A stretch of DNA of 48,246 nucleotides from Enterococcus_D entomosocium (GCF_030441895.1 NZ_JARJAS010000026.1); one strand, 5' to 3'. Positions 32,052 to 40,822 are shown, numbered from the stretch's first letter. Notes: a model not told the origin generated them from the letters alone. Made by a program: numbers and translations.

Positions 32052-32929
32052 AGATCGAGCATGTGACCAAGAAAATGGAACAAACAATTGTCTTAGAAAA
32101 CGTGAACTTCTCTTTGGAAAAAGGAGAACTCGTAGGATTGATCGGCCGCAATGGTTCTGGGAAAACCACGTTGTTTCGGACGATTGCTGGGCATTATTTA
32201 CTAGATGATGGGGAGATTTCCATCGATAACCAACGCCTGGATCAGCACCCAGAATTAAAAGAACAGCTTTTTTATATTGATGAAAAAGAAAACTTTCTTT
32301 CGGCCTACTCTTTGAAAAAGCTCAATCAATTTTATCGGCTTGCTTATCCAAATTTCGATCAAAATCTTTACTTAGAATTGATGCAAAGTCACGGTCTTCC
32401 TCTGACGCTTTCCTACCGACGGATGTCAAAAGGTATGCAAGGTCTTTATAAAATGATTCTTGCGATTGCCTCAAATGCGACGTTCTTACTGTTAGACGAA
32501 CCTTTTGATGGGCTTGACGTGATCGTCCGTAAAAAAGTGATTGGATTATTGCTGGAAAGCCTCAGCGAGTCGAATCGTACCGCCTTGATCGCTTCTCATA
32601 ATCTAAATGAATTAGAACATATTATTGATCGTGCCTTGTTGATCAAAGGGAAAACGATTGAAGGAGACTACCGTTTGGAAACGATTCGCGAACAATCTCG
32701 CAAACTCCAACTCGTCTTTCGCAGCAAACAGATTCCTCCCCTTATCAAGCAGCACTCCAAGCTGATTCAAAAACAAGGTCGAGTCTTGACTGCTTTGTTT
32801 GACAATTACACAGAGGAGCTGGCGGCTGAGATCCAGCAACTTGATCCTTTGGTTTTCGAAGAATTACCTTTGACTTTGGAAGATCTGTTTGAAGCAAATT
32901 TACGACAAGAAGCATTGGTGGAAGGATAG
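32048..32929 (+). CDS. ABC transporter ATPase of the YtrA operon
   Basis: This 293-residue ATPase uses a GTG start that overlaps the regulator's stop. It has Walker A GRNGSGKTT, Walker B FLLLDEPFDGLD and the H-loop IASHNL. The signature motif is degenerate (RMSKGMQG in place of LSGGQ), as often seen in YtrB/EcsA-like ATPases. It would energise the permease encoded 12 bp downstream. Substrate is unknown; family members respond to cell-wall-active compounds. Confidence 0.9.
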   Translation: MKIEHVTKKMEQTIVLENVNFSLEKGELVGLIGRNGSGKTTLFRTIAGHYLLDDGEISIDNQRLDQHPELKEQLFYIDEKENFLSAYSLKKLNQFYRLAYPNFDQNLYLELMQSHGLPLTLSYRRMSKGMQGLYKMILAIASNATFLLLDEPFDGLDVIVRKKVIGLLLESLSESNRTALIASHNLNELEHIIDRALLIKGKTIEGDYRLETIREQSRKLQLVFRSKQIPPLIKQHSKLIQKQGRVLTALFDNYTEELAAEIQQLDPLVFEELPLTLEDLFEANLRQEALVEG

Positions 32930-32941
32930 AGGTGGAAAACG

Positions 32942-34102
32942 ATGTTAAGCAATATATTTAAAGAACGCTACGGTAAGCTGTTGATCGGTTTTTGTTTTGT
33001 CGTGCTCTTCATGTATCTTAGTGCTGGCTGGCAATCACAAAATTCTTGGCACCAGCAAGAACGTTATTTGGCATCTGAGGAATTTATCAAAGATTTTAAC
33101 GAAAATCGAGAATACTATGTCAAAAGCTACAACGGTGAAACCCCGGTTTACTTTGATTCGGCAGCAGAGTACCGCGATGCGGTATTGACAATCAACAAAG
33201 AGTACTCAGATGATTTTTATTACAATCGCCCGTATATGACCACCATGAATCAATTTGTGATTGTCTTCCTGTTTATTTGGGGCTTTTTGTCCTTTTTTGT
33301 CGATGGCCGCACCAATTTCAATCGCTTTTTATTTGCTTTACCCTTTAGTAGAAAGCACGTCTTTCGCAAGAAACTGCTTTTTATCGGCTTACCCTTGACC
33401 GCTTGTTTAGTGTTGGGCCTGTTAGGTCATATCCTGATCGAATACACAATGATCCCGGCTCGCTATCTCGCTGTGCCGCTTCAAGACGTGCTGCTTTCCG
33501 CCCTTAGTACTTTGGCAACGAATCTACTCGTATTTGCTGTCGGCATCTTGTTGGGCGTTTTACTGGGAAATCTGTTTACTGGCGTGCTGTCGGTGTTCTT
33601 CACTCTTTCTCTAGGAACAATGGGGTATAGCTTTTTCCAATGTACCCGCGAGTTTTTTAGTTTTGTATTTCTTGGTCATGGGGATTTTCTGCTTCCTTTT
33701 CAAACGTGGATCGATTGGCCGCAAGGATATGTCTATCCTTGGTGGCTACTGCTCCTTTACCTCGGTTTGAGCGGCTTGCTGATTCTTGCTGCCGAAAAAG
33801 TGTTCTCGAAAATTTCTTTAGAAAATGACGGTGATTATTTAACGATCCCTAAATTGCGCGCCCCGGTTTATTGGCTGCTTTCTTTGGGAACCTGGTTCTA
33901 TCTATCCATGATTTCTTATTACCCGCTAGAAATTTTTTACCGTGATCTATATGAGGGGTATGATGTCAGTCTTTGGAACATCATCCTTCGGCTTGGCTTG
34001 TTGCTGGTTGCTTGCTTATTCATCAGTTTATTGCTTGTCTATCCTAAAGCACTGATGAATTGGTGGTACAAACGAAAAAACAAACAGGTCAGCAATATTT
34101 AA
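32942..34102 (+). CDS. ABC transporter permease of the YtrA operon
   Basis: This 386-residue membrane protein has one N-terminal helix, an extracytoplasmic region of about 70 residues, and about six more helices (for example QFVIVFLFIWGFLSFFV, LTACLVLGLLGHILI, LVFAVGILLGVLLG, WWLLLLYLGLSGLLILA, LGLLLVACLFISLLLVYP). It forms an ABC-2-like export unit with the preceding ATPase. The operon ends here with a strong terminator. Confidence 0.88.
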   Translation: MLSNIFKERYGKLLIGFCFVVLFMYLSAGWQSQNSWHQQERYLASEEFIKDFNENREYYVKSYNGETPVYFDSAAEYRDAVLTINKEYSDDFYYNRPYMTTMNQFVIVFLFIWGFLSFFVDGRTNFNRFLFALPFSRKHVFRKKLLFIGLPLTACLVLGLLGHILIEYTMIPARYLAVPLQDVLLSALSTLATNLLVFAVGILLGVLLGNLFTGVLSVFFTLSLGTMGYSFFQCTREFFSFVFLGHGDFLLPFQTWIDWPQGYVYPWWLLLLYLGLSGLLILAAEKVFSKISLENDGDYLTIPKLRAPVYWLLSLGTWFYLSMISYYPLEIFYRDLYEGYDVSLWNIILRLGLLLVACLFISLLLVYPKALMNWWYKRKNKQVSNI

Positions 34103-34144
34103 AAAAGCGTCCCTACAACAAGAAATTGTTGCCGGGACGCTTTT
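34103..34144. terminator. bidirectional terminator
   Basis: AAAAGCGTCCC (34103-34113) pairs with GGGACGCTTTT (34134-34144), with further pairing AACAA/TTGTT inside. It ends the ABC operon rightward and csbD leftward. Confidence 0.92.
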
Positions 34145-34148
34145 ATGT

Positions 34149-34349
34149 TTAATGTTTAGGTTTGTCGTCGTCTTTTTTGTCAAAGAAGTCATTTACTTTG
34201 CGAGAAACATCATCCGCAAAATCTTCAACCTTATCTTTGGCTTTCCCATATTTATTTTGGGTTTTCCCTTTTAACTCCTCGGAGTCATCTCCTGTAAGTT
34301 TCCCTTTTGTTTCGGTTACTTTCCCTTCAATGCGATCCTTGTTTGTCAT
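34149..34349 (-). CDS. CsbD-family stress protein
   Basis: ATG 34349 with AAGGAG upstream gives a 66-residue, highly charged Lys/Asp-rich protein (KDRIEGKVTETKGKLTGDD, KTQNKYGKAKDKVEDFADD). CsbD proteins are small, abundant general-stress proteins of unknown mechanism. The preceding ATG at 34367 encodes MKGVFT ahead of the ribosome site and is not used. Confidence 0.88.
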   Translation of the reverse strand: MTNKDRIEGKVTETKGKLTGDDSEELKGKTQNKYGKAKDKVEDFADDVSRKVNDFFDKKDDDKPKH

Positions 34350-34525
34350 CGTAAAAACTCCTTTCATACTTGCTATAAATTAATAGTAGCATCATTTGCC
34401 AGAAAGCACGAATGTTCTGCTTCTATCTTATCCTTTGAGTTGTCCGCAACGATAGTTCTTCGCTATTTTTGACTCTTGGACGATTTAGGATATTCAGTAG
34501 AAAGCTGGCTTTCTCTATAAAAAGG

Positions 34526-34556
34526 GATGTTCTTTAGATGTTCTATTTGATGTTCT
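34526..34556. repeat. three direct copies of GATGTTCT
   Basis: The 8-mer occurs at 34526-34533, 34537-34544 and 34549-34556, spaced 11 and 12 bp, about one helical turn. This looks like a tandem protein-binding site in the 398-bp gap between csbD and ffh (34350-34747), which has no gene. Confidence 0.5.
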
Positions 34557-34592
34557 TTGAAGGAGTTCATTTAAAGAGGACACTGTGAACAT

Positions 34593-34695
34593 AAAAAAAC
34601 CATGACCTGAAAGAAGGCAATCTGAGGAGCTGCAGCTGCTAGAATCAGGAGGTACAGATTCTCGATTTGGTGTCTTTTCAGGTCATGTTTTTTTT
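34593..34695. ncRNA. structured hairpin element (terminator of ffh or small RNA)
   Basis: CATGACCTGAAA (34601-34612) pairs perfectly with TTTCAGGTCATG (34676-34687) and encloses about 63 nt. A-tracts on the left and T-tracts on the right give a U-run for both directions. Inside, AATCTG (34619-34624) can pair with CAGATT (34655-34660), or AGAATC (34641-34646) with GATTCT (34657-34662), so two folds compete. An AGGAGGT lies in the apical part. It could simply terminate ffh, but the long loop and alternative folds are unusual. I see no SRP RNA tetraloop motif, so it is not ffs. Confidence 0.45.
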
Positions 34696-34747
34696 AATTG
34701 TACCCTAAGAGAAGGTTCGGTTCTTAGTTCCTATCAGTGTTAAACGA

Positions 34748-36166
34748 TTATTTGCGTTTTTTCTTTTTCTTCTTTTGTTTTTTGACCATACGATTCATGG
34801 CCATTTTTCCAAGTTTCCCTTTGACACCGCCGCCAAACATTTGATCCATGCCAGGAATGTTCATATTCCCTTTGCTCATTTGCTGCATCATTTTGCGGGA
34901 TTCTTTAAATTGTTTGATCATGCGGTTGACTTCGACGACACTGTTGCCAGAACCGGCGGCAATCCGGCGACGACGGCTTGGATTTAACAAATCAGGATTT
35001 TCACGTTCTGCTGGTGTCATGGAATAAACCATGGCTTTTTGACGGGCAATTTGTTTTGGATCAACTTTGACGTTCTCGATGCCAGGCATTTGGCTCATTC
35101 CCGGAATCATTTTCAAAAGATCTTCAATTGGGCCCATGCCCATGACTTGATCGATCTGTTCAACAAAGTCATTGAAGTCGAAGGAGTTTTCCTTCATTTT
35201 TTGAGCAAGTTCTTCTGCTTTTTTCTCGTCGTAATCTTGCTGTGCTTTTTCGATCAAAGTCAGCATATCACCCATACCGAGAATCCGACTAGACATCCGA
35301 TCTGGATGGAATACTTCAAGGTCGGTCAATTTTTCACCGGTACCAGTGAACTTGATTGGAGCGCCTGTAACTTGACGAATTGACAATGCCGCACCGCCAC
35401 GTGTATCGCCATCTAGTTTGGTGATGACTACCCCTGTGATCCCCAATTGTTGATTGAAGCTTTCCGCCACGTTGACAGCATCTTGTCCTGTCATCGCATC
35501 CACTACCAGTAAAATTTCATTTGGCTGTGCCAAGTCCTTGATTTGTTTTAGCTCTTCCATCAAGTTTTCATCGATATGCAAACGACCTGCTGTATCGATC
35601 AAGACATAGTCATTTTTCTTTTCCCGAGCCAAAGCCAATCCTTGGCGTACGATTTCAACTGGACTGACATCAGTTCCCATATCGAAAACAGGTACATCCA
35701 ATTGCTGACCTAATACTTTCAATTGGTCGATCGCGGCTGGACGGTACACGTCACCGGCAATCATTAATGGACGTGCGTTTTCGGTTTTGATCAAGTGATT
35801 GGCTAATTTCCCAGCAAAGGTGGTTTTCCCTGCCCCTTGCAGACCAGCCATCATGATAATCGTTGGGATCTTTGGTGATTTTTCAATCCCAACTGTTTCT
35901 GATCCTAACGTTTTGGTTAATTCTTCGTCAACGATTTTAACGATCTGTTGCGCTGGAGATAAGCTTTCTAATACTTCTACCCCAACTGCCCGTTCACGGA
36001 CATTTTTGGTAAACTCTTTCACAACTTGCAGATTGACGTCGGCTTCTAATAAAGCTAGACGAATCTCACGCATCATTTCTTTTACATCTGCTTCAGATAC
36101 TTTTCCTTTTCTGCGCAGTTTACTCATTGCCTGCTGGAGGCGTTCAGTTAAACTTTCAAATGCCAT
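34748..36166 (-). CDS. ffh: signal recognition particle protein Ffh
   Basis: This 472-residue GTPase has an N-domain, a G-domain with GLQGAGKTTFAGK, the insertion-box region, DTAGRL and TKLDGDTRGGAAL, and a Met-rich M-domain (GMSQMPGIENVK, RRRRIAAGSGNSV, MMQQMSKGNMNIPGMDQMFGGG) with a poly-Lys tail. It binds signal sequences and SRP RNA to target membrane proteins. It is 14 bp downstream of ylxM, as usual, but is not next to rpsP. Confidence 0.98.
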   Translation of the reverse strand: MAFESLTERLQQAMSKLRRKGKVSEADVKEMMREIRLALLEADVNLQVVKEFTKNVRERAVGVEVLESLSPAQQIVKIVDEELTKTLGSETVGIEKSPKIPTIIMMAGLQGAGKTTFAGKLANHLIKTENARPLMIAGDVYRPAAIDQLKVLGQQLDVPVFDMGTDVSPVEIVRQGLALAREKKNDYVLIDTAGRLHIDENLMEELKQIKDLAQPNEILLVVDAMTGQDAVNVAESFNQQLGITGVVITKLDGDTRGGAALSIRQVTGAPIKFTGTGEKLTDLEVFHPDRMSSRILGMGDMLTLIEKAQQDYDEKKAEELAQKMKENSFDFNDFVEQIDQVMGMGPIEDLLKMIPGMSQMPGIENVKVDPKQIARQKAMVYSMTPAERENPDLLNPSRRRRIAAGSGNSVVEVNRMIKQFKESRKMMQQMSKGNMNIPGMDQMFGGGVKGKLGKMAMNRMVKKQKKKKKKRK

Positions 36167-36180
36167 TTTTTTTCATTCCT

Positions 36181-36519
36181 TTATTCTTCAATTTCTTGGA
36201 GCTGTTGAATAAACCCCTGTAAGGTTTCGTCTTTTGGATAGTGAGTTTTCGTATACTCGCTTAGCTGATCCAGCAAGTCTTCCCGCATGATATAGTCCGA
36301 AAACATATGTAGTTTTTTTTCATAGTCTTCTAAAATACGTTCGGTGCGTTTGATGTTGTCATAGACTGCTTGACGGCTTACTTGATACTCTTCAGCGATT
36401 TCTCCTAGAGAAAAATCATCTGCGTAATACAATTCCATGTAATTCATCTGTTTTTCTGTCAATAACGTGGAATAAAACTCAAACAACGCATTCATGCGAT
36501 TGGTCTTTTCAATTTCCAT
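36181..36519 (-). CDS. ylxM: YlxM family SRP-associated regulator
   Basis: ATG 36519 after CAGGAGGA gives 112 residues; a longer frame exists only because of overlap with the upstream gene. A helix-turn-helix (FSLGEIAEEYQVSRQAVYDNIKRTERIL) identifies the YlxM family, which works with Ffh/SRP in streptococci. It overlaps the DUF523 stop by 11 nt and immediately precedes ffh, the standard order. Confidence 0.94.
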   Translation of the reverse strand: MEIEKTNRMNALFEFYSTLLTEKQMNYMELYYADDFSLGEIAEEYQVSRQAVYDNIKRTERILEDYEKKLHMFSDYIMREDLLDQLSEYTKTHYPKDETLQGFIQQLQEIEE

Positions 36520-36982
36520 TTGCTTCCTCCTGTTTTGCAAGCCATTCGACATCGGACAAAACAGTCATGCCTTGTTGCCGAAAATACGCACAAGCGACAC
36601 CGATCCCTCTTCTTTTGATTCCAGAAAAATTGCCATCATAAATCATCTGACTGCCACAAGAGGGACTTTTCTCTTTTAGGATCAGTTGGGTGATGCCTTG
36701 CTCTTGTAATTTTTGATAAGCAATTTTCGCGCCGGTAGTAAACTGTTCGGTCACGTCTTCCCCTGAGATGGTGACGACCTTCGCTCGTTGCGCCCAAACG
36801 TCCACCCCATCGCCACCAACGATTTCGGCCGGTTCCCGTGGGATCGGCAAGCCGCCAAGAACTTCTGGACAAACCATCATTGCTTGACCTGCTCTTACCA
36901 GTTCGATCAATGGTGGCACTGCTTGGTGTTTTCCATCATAACGGCAAAGTACACCGCCTAGACACGCACTGATTCCGATCAT
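36509..36982 (-). CDS. DUF523 family protein
   Basis: This 157-residue protein begins MIGISACLGGVLCRYDG and contains CPEVLGGLPIPREPAEI, LKEKSPSCGS and RRGIGVACAYF, the typical cysteine-rich DUF523 motifs, which may bind a metal or substrate. Function is unknown. It overlaps ylxM by 11 nt, so it is translationally coupled to ylxM-ffh. Confidence 0.92.
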   Translation of the reverse strand: MIGISACLGGVLCRYDGKHQAVPPLIELVRAGQAMMVCPEVLGGLPIPREPAEIVGGDGVDVWAQRAKVVTISGEDVTEQFTTGAKIAYQKLQEQGITQLILKEKSPSCGSQMIYDGNFSGIKRRGIGVACAYFRQQGMTVLSDVEWLAKQEEANGN

Positions 36983-37132
36983 ATAGCACCCTCAGCTTTC
37001 CTATGAAATCGTCCTTTATTATAGCATTTATTTAGGGGTTGCAATAGTACCAATTGTCTATTCATGCTAAAATAGGACTTGTTCGTTGAAATTTAATCGT
37101 TTCTTGAAAAAAAGAAGCTAAAGGAGTTTGCC

Positions 37133-37837
37133 ATGAAAAAAATACTCGTTGTCGATGATGAACCTTCCATCGTCACACTTTTAACCTTTAATCTAGAAAA
37201 AGAGGGCTATCAAGTCGTTTCCGCCTCAGATGGTCAAAAAGCCTACGAATTAGCCTTGTCTAAGCCTTTTGACTTTATCATCTTAGATGTCATGCTGCCG
37301 AATATGGACGGCATCGAGATCACGAAGAAATTGCGTCAAGAAAAAATCGAGACCCCGATCCTCGTCTTGACCGCAAAAGATGATCCAATCGATCGGATCT
37401 TAGGCTTAGAGATCGGCGCCGATGACTATTTGACGAAGCCTTTCAGTCCTAGAGAGGTATTAGCTAGAATGAAAGCCATCTTCCGTCGTTTAGAACCCCG
37501 TCAACAAACACGAGAAGAAGATCAACCTGCAGAGATTCTGCAAGTCGGTGGGATCCAAGCAGACCTGACGAATTTCCAAGTCAGTGTGGATGGTGAGAAA
37601 ATCTTCCTAACGCCAAAAGAATTCGAGCTGCTAGTTTACTTTATGAAACGAAAAGGCCGCGTAATCGATCGCGATACCTTGCTCAATCGCATTTGGAACT
37701 TCGACTTTGATGGACAAAGTCGAATCGTGGATGTTCACATCAGTCATTTAAGAGAAAAATTGGAAGCTGATCCAAAACGGCCGGAATACTTAGTAACGGT
37801 TCGGGGATTCGGGTATAAATTTCAGGAGCCAGTCTAA
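37133..37837 (+). CDS. phoP: PhoP-type response regulator
   Basis: This 234-residue OmpR-family regulator has an acidic pocket (VVDDEPS), phosphoacceptor Asp52 (ILDVMLPN), Lys in TKPF, and a C-terminal winged helix (LTPKEFELLVYFMKRKGRVIDRDTLLNRIW...VDVHISHLREKLEADPKRP). AAAGGAG lies upstream, and TGC-TAAAAT at 37065-37073 is a likely extended -10. It overlaps the kinase start (TAATG). The nearby pstS gene with a PHO-box array supports a phosphate-responsive role. Confidence 0.93.
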   Translation: MKKILVVDDEPSIVTLLTFNLEKEGYQVVSASDGQKAYELALSKPFDFIILDVMLPNMDGIEITKKLRQEKIETPILVLTAKDDPIDRILGLEIGADDYLTKPFSPREVLARMKAIFRRLEPRQQTREEDQPAEILQVGGIQADLTNFQVSVDGEKIFLTPKEFELLVYFMKRKGRVIDRDTLLNRIWNFDFDGQSRIVDVHISHLREKLEADPKRPEYLVTVRGFGYKFQEPV

Positions 37838-39600
37838 TGAAAAAACGCTATGGCTATGGTTTATGGTCGATCGGTCTATTGCTGATTTTTTTCCTGTGCT
37901 GGCAAGTTCTAAGCAGTTTTTACCGTCAGCAAGTCATTGCCCAGCAAGTGGCTTTTCTCCAAGAGAAAGCCACCGTATTTTTGAATCTATCAGATAATCA
38001 AACCGCGGCCTTAGAACAGTTTGCGGATACCTATGTTGAAGATAGCAATAGTCGCATCACTTTGTTAGATGACCAAGGTCAGATCATTTTCGATACCTAT
38101 GATCATACACTGCATGAAAACCGCTCCAATCGTCCAGAAGTCCAAGCCGTTTTGCGCGGAAGCTCCGTCGGTCAATCGCTGCGGGAAAGCGACACCTTGC
38201 ATGAAGAATTGCTTTACGTGGCGATTCCTATCAAAGAGGATGGAAACTTGACTCAAATCTTGCGAATCGCCGAACCGACCGCGGCTTTTTTTGCAAAAAA
38301 TCAAGGAATTAAGCAGTCGATCTTGATTGTCTATCTTGTTTTTTGCTTTTTGATCAGCCTATTGATTTTCCATACCTTGCGCCAGCGAAATCGGCCGATC
38401 CAAACGATTCTGCCCGTCGTAAAAAAAATGATCACCTCGCCCGATCAACAAGCAATCATTATGCAAGAAACCCCTGAACATGATGAGTTGTATCAACTGA
38501 TCAATCAGCTAAGCGAACAAATGAGCCAGACCTATCGGGCCTATGCGGCATCTGAACAACAGTTGTATGGACTGCTCAGTGAACTGATGATCGGTGTCTT
38601 TATCATTAATGAAGAAAATCAACTGCTGCTGTTGAATCCGACGATGCAAGAACAGTTGGGGATGGAAACTGCGCCAACCTTGCCGCAGCCCTTCACTGAA
38701 GTGATTCATGACACACAACTGATCCAATTGATCTATCAATTTAACGACGAGACCCCTATTTTCCATGCGGAAACCACCCTTAGCGGGGAACGTTCAAAAG
38801 TCTTGGATGTTACCTTGCGAAGCTTCCAAGAAAACCAGTTGATTGGTATTTCTTATGACTTGACGCGCATCCGACAATTAGAAAAAATGCAAAAAGATTT
38901 TGTCGGCAATGTTTCCCATGAATTAAAAACGCCGGTGACTTCCTTGATTGGGTTTACCGAAACACTGCTGGACGGCGCCAAAGAAGACCCAGAAACATTG
39001 CAGACCTTTTTAGAGATCATTCAAAAAGATGCTTATCGCTTGAAAAATCTAATACAAGATATCATCCAACTGTCTCAAGACAGTGATTCTTTCCAGTATG
39101 TCGACCAACCGATCAACTTTTCTGAGCTGCTGCAACAAGTCGTTCAAACCTATGGTCCCGCAACTGCTAAGAAGCAATTGACCTTTCAATTTGAAGGACC
39201 CGAACCCTTCATTTTATCTACCAAAAAAGAGCTGCTGCAGCCCATCGTAAAAAATCTGGTAGAAAATGCTGTCACCTATTCAAAACCTGGTGGTGTCATC
39301 ACATTATCCTATTCAGAGCAAGACGACCAGCTGTTATTTCAAGTGCAGGATCAAGGCATCGGCATCGATGAAGAAGATCAGGAACGGATTTTTGAGCGGT
39401 TTTATCGGGTGGACAAAGCCCGCGCCCGCAATTCTGGCGGCACTGGACTTGGGCTGGCTATCGTTAAAGACTATACCAAATTATTAGGCGGCAGCATCAA
39501 GGTTGACAGTTTCCCCAAAATTGGTTCTACCTTTACGGTGACTTTGCCGCTTCATAAAAAGATGATTATTGATAAAAAACAGCCGATAACAGGTGAATAA
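37837..39600 (+). CDS. phoR: PhoR-type sensor histidine kinase
   Basis: This 587-residue kinase has two N-terminal membrane helices (about 10-28 and 163-182) enclosing an extracytoplasmic domain of about 130 residues. A PAS-like region (about 240-340) follows, then the HisKA box FVGNVSHELKTPVTSL, and the HATPase motifs NLVENAVTYSKPGG, DQGIGIDEED, RFYRVDKAR and GGTGLGLAIVKDY. It phosphorylates the PhoP-type partner on phosphate limitation. The gene overlaps phoP by one base and its stop lies in a terminator loop. Confidence 0.93.
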   Translation: MKKRYGYGLWSIGLLLIFFLCWQVLSSFYRQQVIAQQVAFLQEKATVFLNLSDNQTAALEQFADTYVEDSNSRITLLDDQGQIIFDTYDHTLHENRSNRPEVQAVLRGSSVGQSLRESDTLHEELLYVAIPIKEDGNLTQILRIAEPTAAFFAKNQGIKQSILIVYLVFCFLISLLIFHTLRQRNRPIQTILPVVKKMITSPDQQAIIMQETPEHDELYQLINQLSEQMSQTYRAYAASEQQLYGLLSELMIGVFIINEENQLLLLNPTMQEQLGMETAPTLPQPFTEVIHDTQLIQLIYQFNDETPIFHAETTLSGERSKVLDVTLRSFQENQLIGISYDLTRIRQLEKMQKDFVGNVSHELKTPVTSLIGFTETLLDGAKEDPETLQTFLEIIQKDAYRLKNLIQDIIQLSQDSDSFQYVDQPINFSELLQQVVQTYGPATAKKQLTFQFEGPEPFILSTKKELLQPIVKNLVENAVTYSKPGGVITLSYSEQDDQLLFQVQDQGIGIDEEDQERIFERFYRVDKARARNSGGTGLGLAIVKDYTKLLGGSIKVDSFPKIGSTFTVTLPLHKKMIIDKKQPITGE

Positions 39601-39615
39601 TTGTTATCGGCTGTT
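39578..39615 (+). terminator. terminator of phoPR
   Basis: AACAGCCGATAACA (39578-39591) pairs perfectly with TGTTATCGGCTGTT (39602-39615), and TTTTTGT follows. The phoR stop codon lies in the loop. Confidence 0.93.
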
Positions 39616-39686
39616 TTTGTAGTTGTTTTTCATTACCAAATGAAGCACCAGCCAATACCATCTTCTTGATGCTTTAAACACAAAAA

Positions 39687-39708
39687 AAGAAGGAGCATTC
39701 TCCTTCTT
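39687..39708 (-). terminator. pstS terminator
   Basis: AAGAAGGAG (39687-39695) pairs with CTCCTTCTT (39700-39708) around a short loop, and read leftward TTTTTTG follows. It terminates pstS. Confidence 0.85.
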
Positions 39709-39719
39709 CGGTCATTTCA

Positions 39720-40628
39720 CTATTCAACATTCGTTACTTCGCCGTCTACACTGCGTTCTACTTTCATATCAGTGATTGGCAAGTAACCTAATTCAATAAC
39801 GATTCCTTGTTGGACATCGTCTGTCATGATGTAATCAAGAAACGCTTTGACGTTTTCATCTGGCTCGCCGTTCGTGTACATATGCTCGTAAGACCAGATT
39901 GGCCATTTGTTATCTGCAATATTTTCAGGAGTCGCTTCTACCCCATCAAGAGATAGCGCTTGGATCGAATCGTCCAAATAGGATAAAGCAAGGTAGCTGA
40001 TTGCTCCTGGTGTTTCAGCAACGATTTTACGGACTGTTCCAGAAGAATCTTGCTCTTGTGTTTGGATCGTCTCTGCACCATCTAAGCCCCATTTTTCAAA
40101 GGTCGCTCTCGTACCGCTGCCTGATGCGCGGTTGATTACAGAGATTTCTTGATCTGCTCCGCCTAGTTCAGACCAATTCTTCACTTTGCCTGTAAAAATA
40201 TCGATTAAATCTTGTTGGCTAAGGTCCGTAACGCCTGCGTCTTTATTTACCACTGGTGCCATACCAACTACGGCTACTTTATGGTCAACTAATTTGCTAG
40301 CATCCACACCATCTTTTTCATCCGCAAACACATCGGAATTGCCGATCGTCACCGCGCCTGCTTCTACTTGACTTAAGCCAGTTCCGCTACCGCCACCTTG
40401 AACCGTAATTGTATAATTGGGATTGTCTGCTGAGAAGCTTTCACCTGCTGCTTCAACCAAGGGTTGCAATGCAGTTGAGCCCACAGCTAAAATTTCTACA
40501 TTTTCATTTGATGCGGCACCTGATGAAGATCCGCCTGATGCTTGACTGCTCTCAGTGCTTGCGCCACCGCTCCCACAGCCAGCTAATAATAATCCAGTTG
40601 CAAAAAATAAAAGTCCCAATTTTTTCAT
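39720..40628 (-). CDS. pstS: phosphate-binding lipoprotein PstS
   Basis: This 302-residue protein has a lipobox LLAGC (Cys18), a Gly/Ser linker and the PBP-like phosphate-binding fold (AVGSTALQPLVEAAGESF, GGGSGTGLSQVEAGAVTIGNSDVFA, VINRASGSGTRATFEKWG, SSGTVRKIVAETPGAISYLALSYL). It captures phosphate for a Pst ABC transporter, whose other genes are not in this window. It is monocistronic and preceded by a PHO-box array, next to phoPR. Confidence 0.95.
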   Translation of the reverse strand: MKKLGLLFFATGLLLAGCGSGGASTESSQASGGSSSGAASNENVEILAVGSTALQPLVEAAGESFSADNPNYTITVQGGGSGTGLSQVEAGAVTIGNSDVFADEKDGVDASKLVDHKVAVVGMAPVVNKDAGVTDLSQQDLIDIFTGKVKNWSELGGADQEISVINRASGSGTRATFEKWGLDGAETIQTQEQDSSGTVRKIVAETPGAISYLALSYLDDSIQALSLDGVEATPENIADNKWPIWSYEHMYTNGEPDENVKAFLDYIMTDDVQQGIVIELGYLPITDMKVERSVDGEVTNVE

Positions 40629-40693
40629 TTAGTAAATCTCCTTTCGTTATATGCTTAGTTTAGCAAGGCGGTGTAAACCCTTGATGGATTTCA

Positions 40694-40731
40694 TGTAAAG
40701 AATCGATAAAGTGATGTAAATCTTTTGTAAA
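40694..40731 (-). promoter_or_regulatory. PhoP-box array upstream of pstS
   Basis: Read leftward, TTTACA or a near match occurs four times with 10-11 bp period: 40731-40726, 40720-40715, 40710-40705 (TTTATC) and 40699-40694. A further TTTACA lies at 40677-40672. This is the PHO-box pattern TT[AT]ACA used by PhoP-type regulators. Confidence 0.8.
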
Positions 40732-40750
40732 GTTCGTCGATTGCCTAAAA

Positions 40751-40781
40751 AAGCCCCCGCTGCATCCATCAGAGGGGGCTT
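40751..40781 (-). terminator. patA terminator
   Basis: AAGCCCCC (40751-40758) pairs with GGGGGCTT (40774-40781), followed leftward by TTTT. It isolates the aminotransferase gene from the pstS promoter. Confidence 0.9.
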
Positions 40782-40822
40782 ACTTTATCTAACACTTATG
40801 AACGAAAGAAACGTTTGTAGAA

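Noticed and set aside
34593..34695. SRP RNA (ffs) beside ffh
   Set aside because: The hairpin lacks the GGAA-type tetraloop and the AGCAG/AGGAAG internal-loop motif of SRP RNA.
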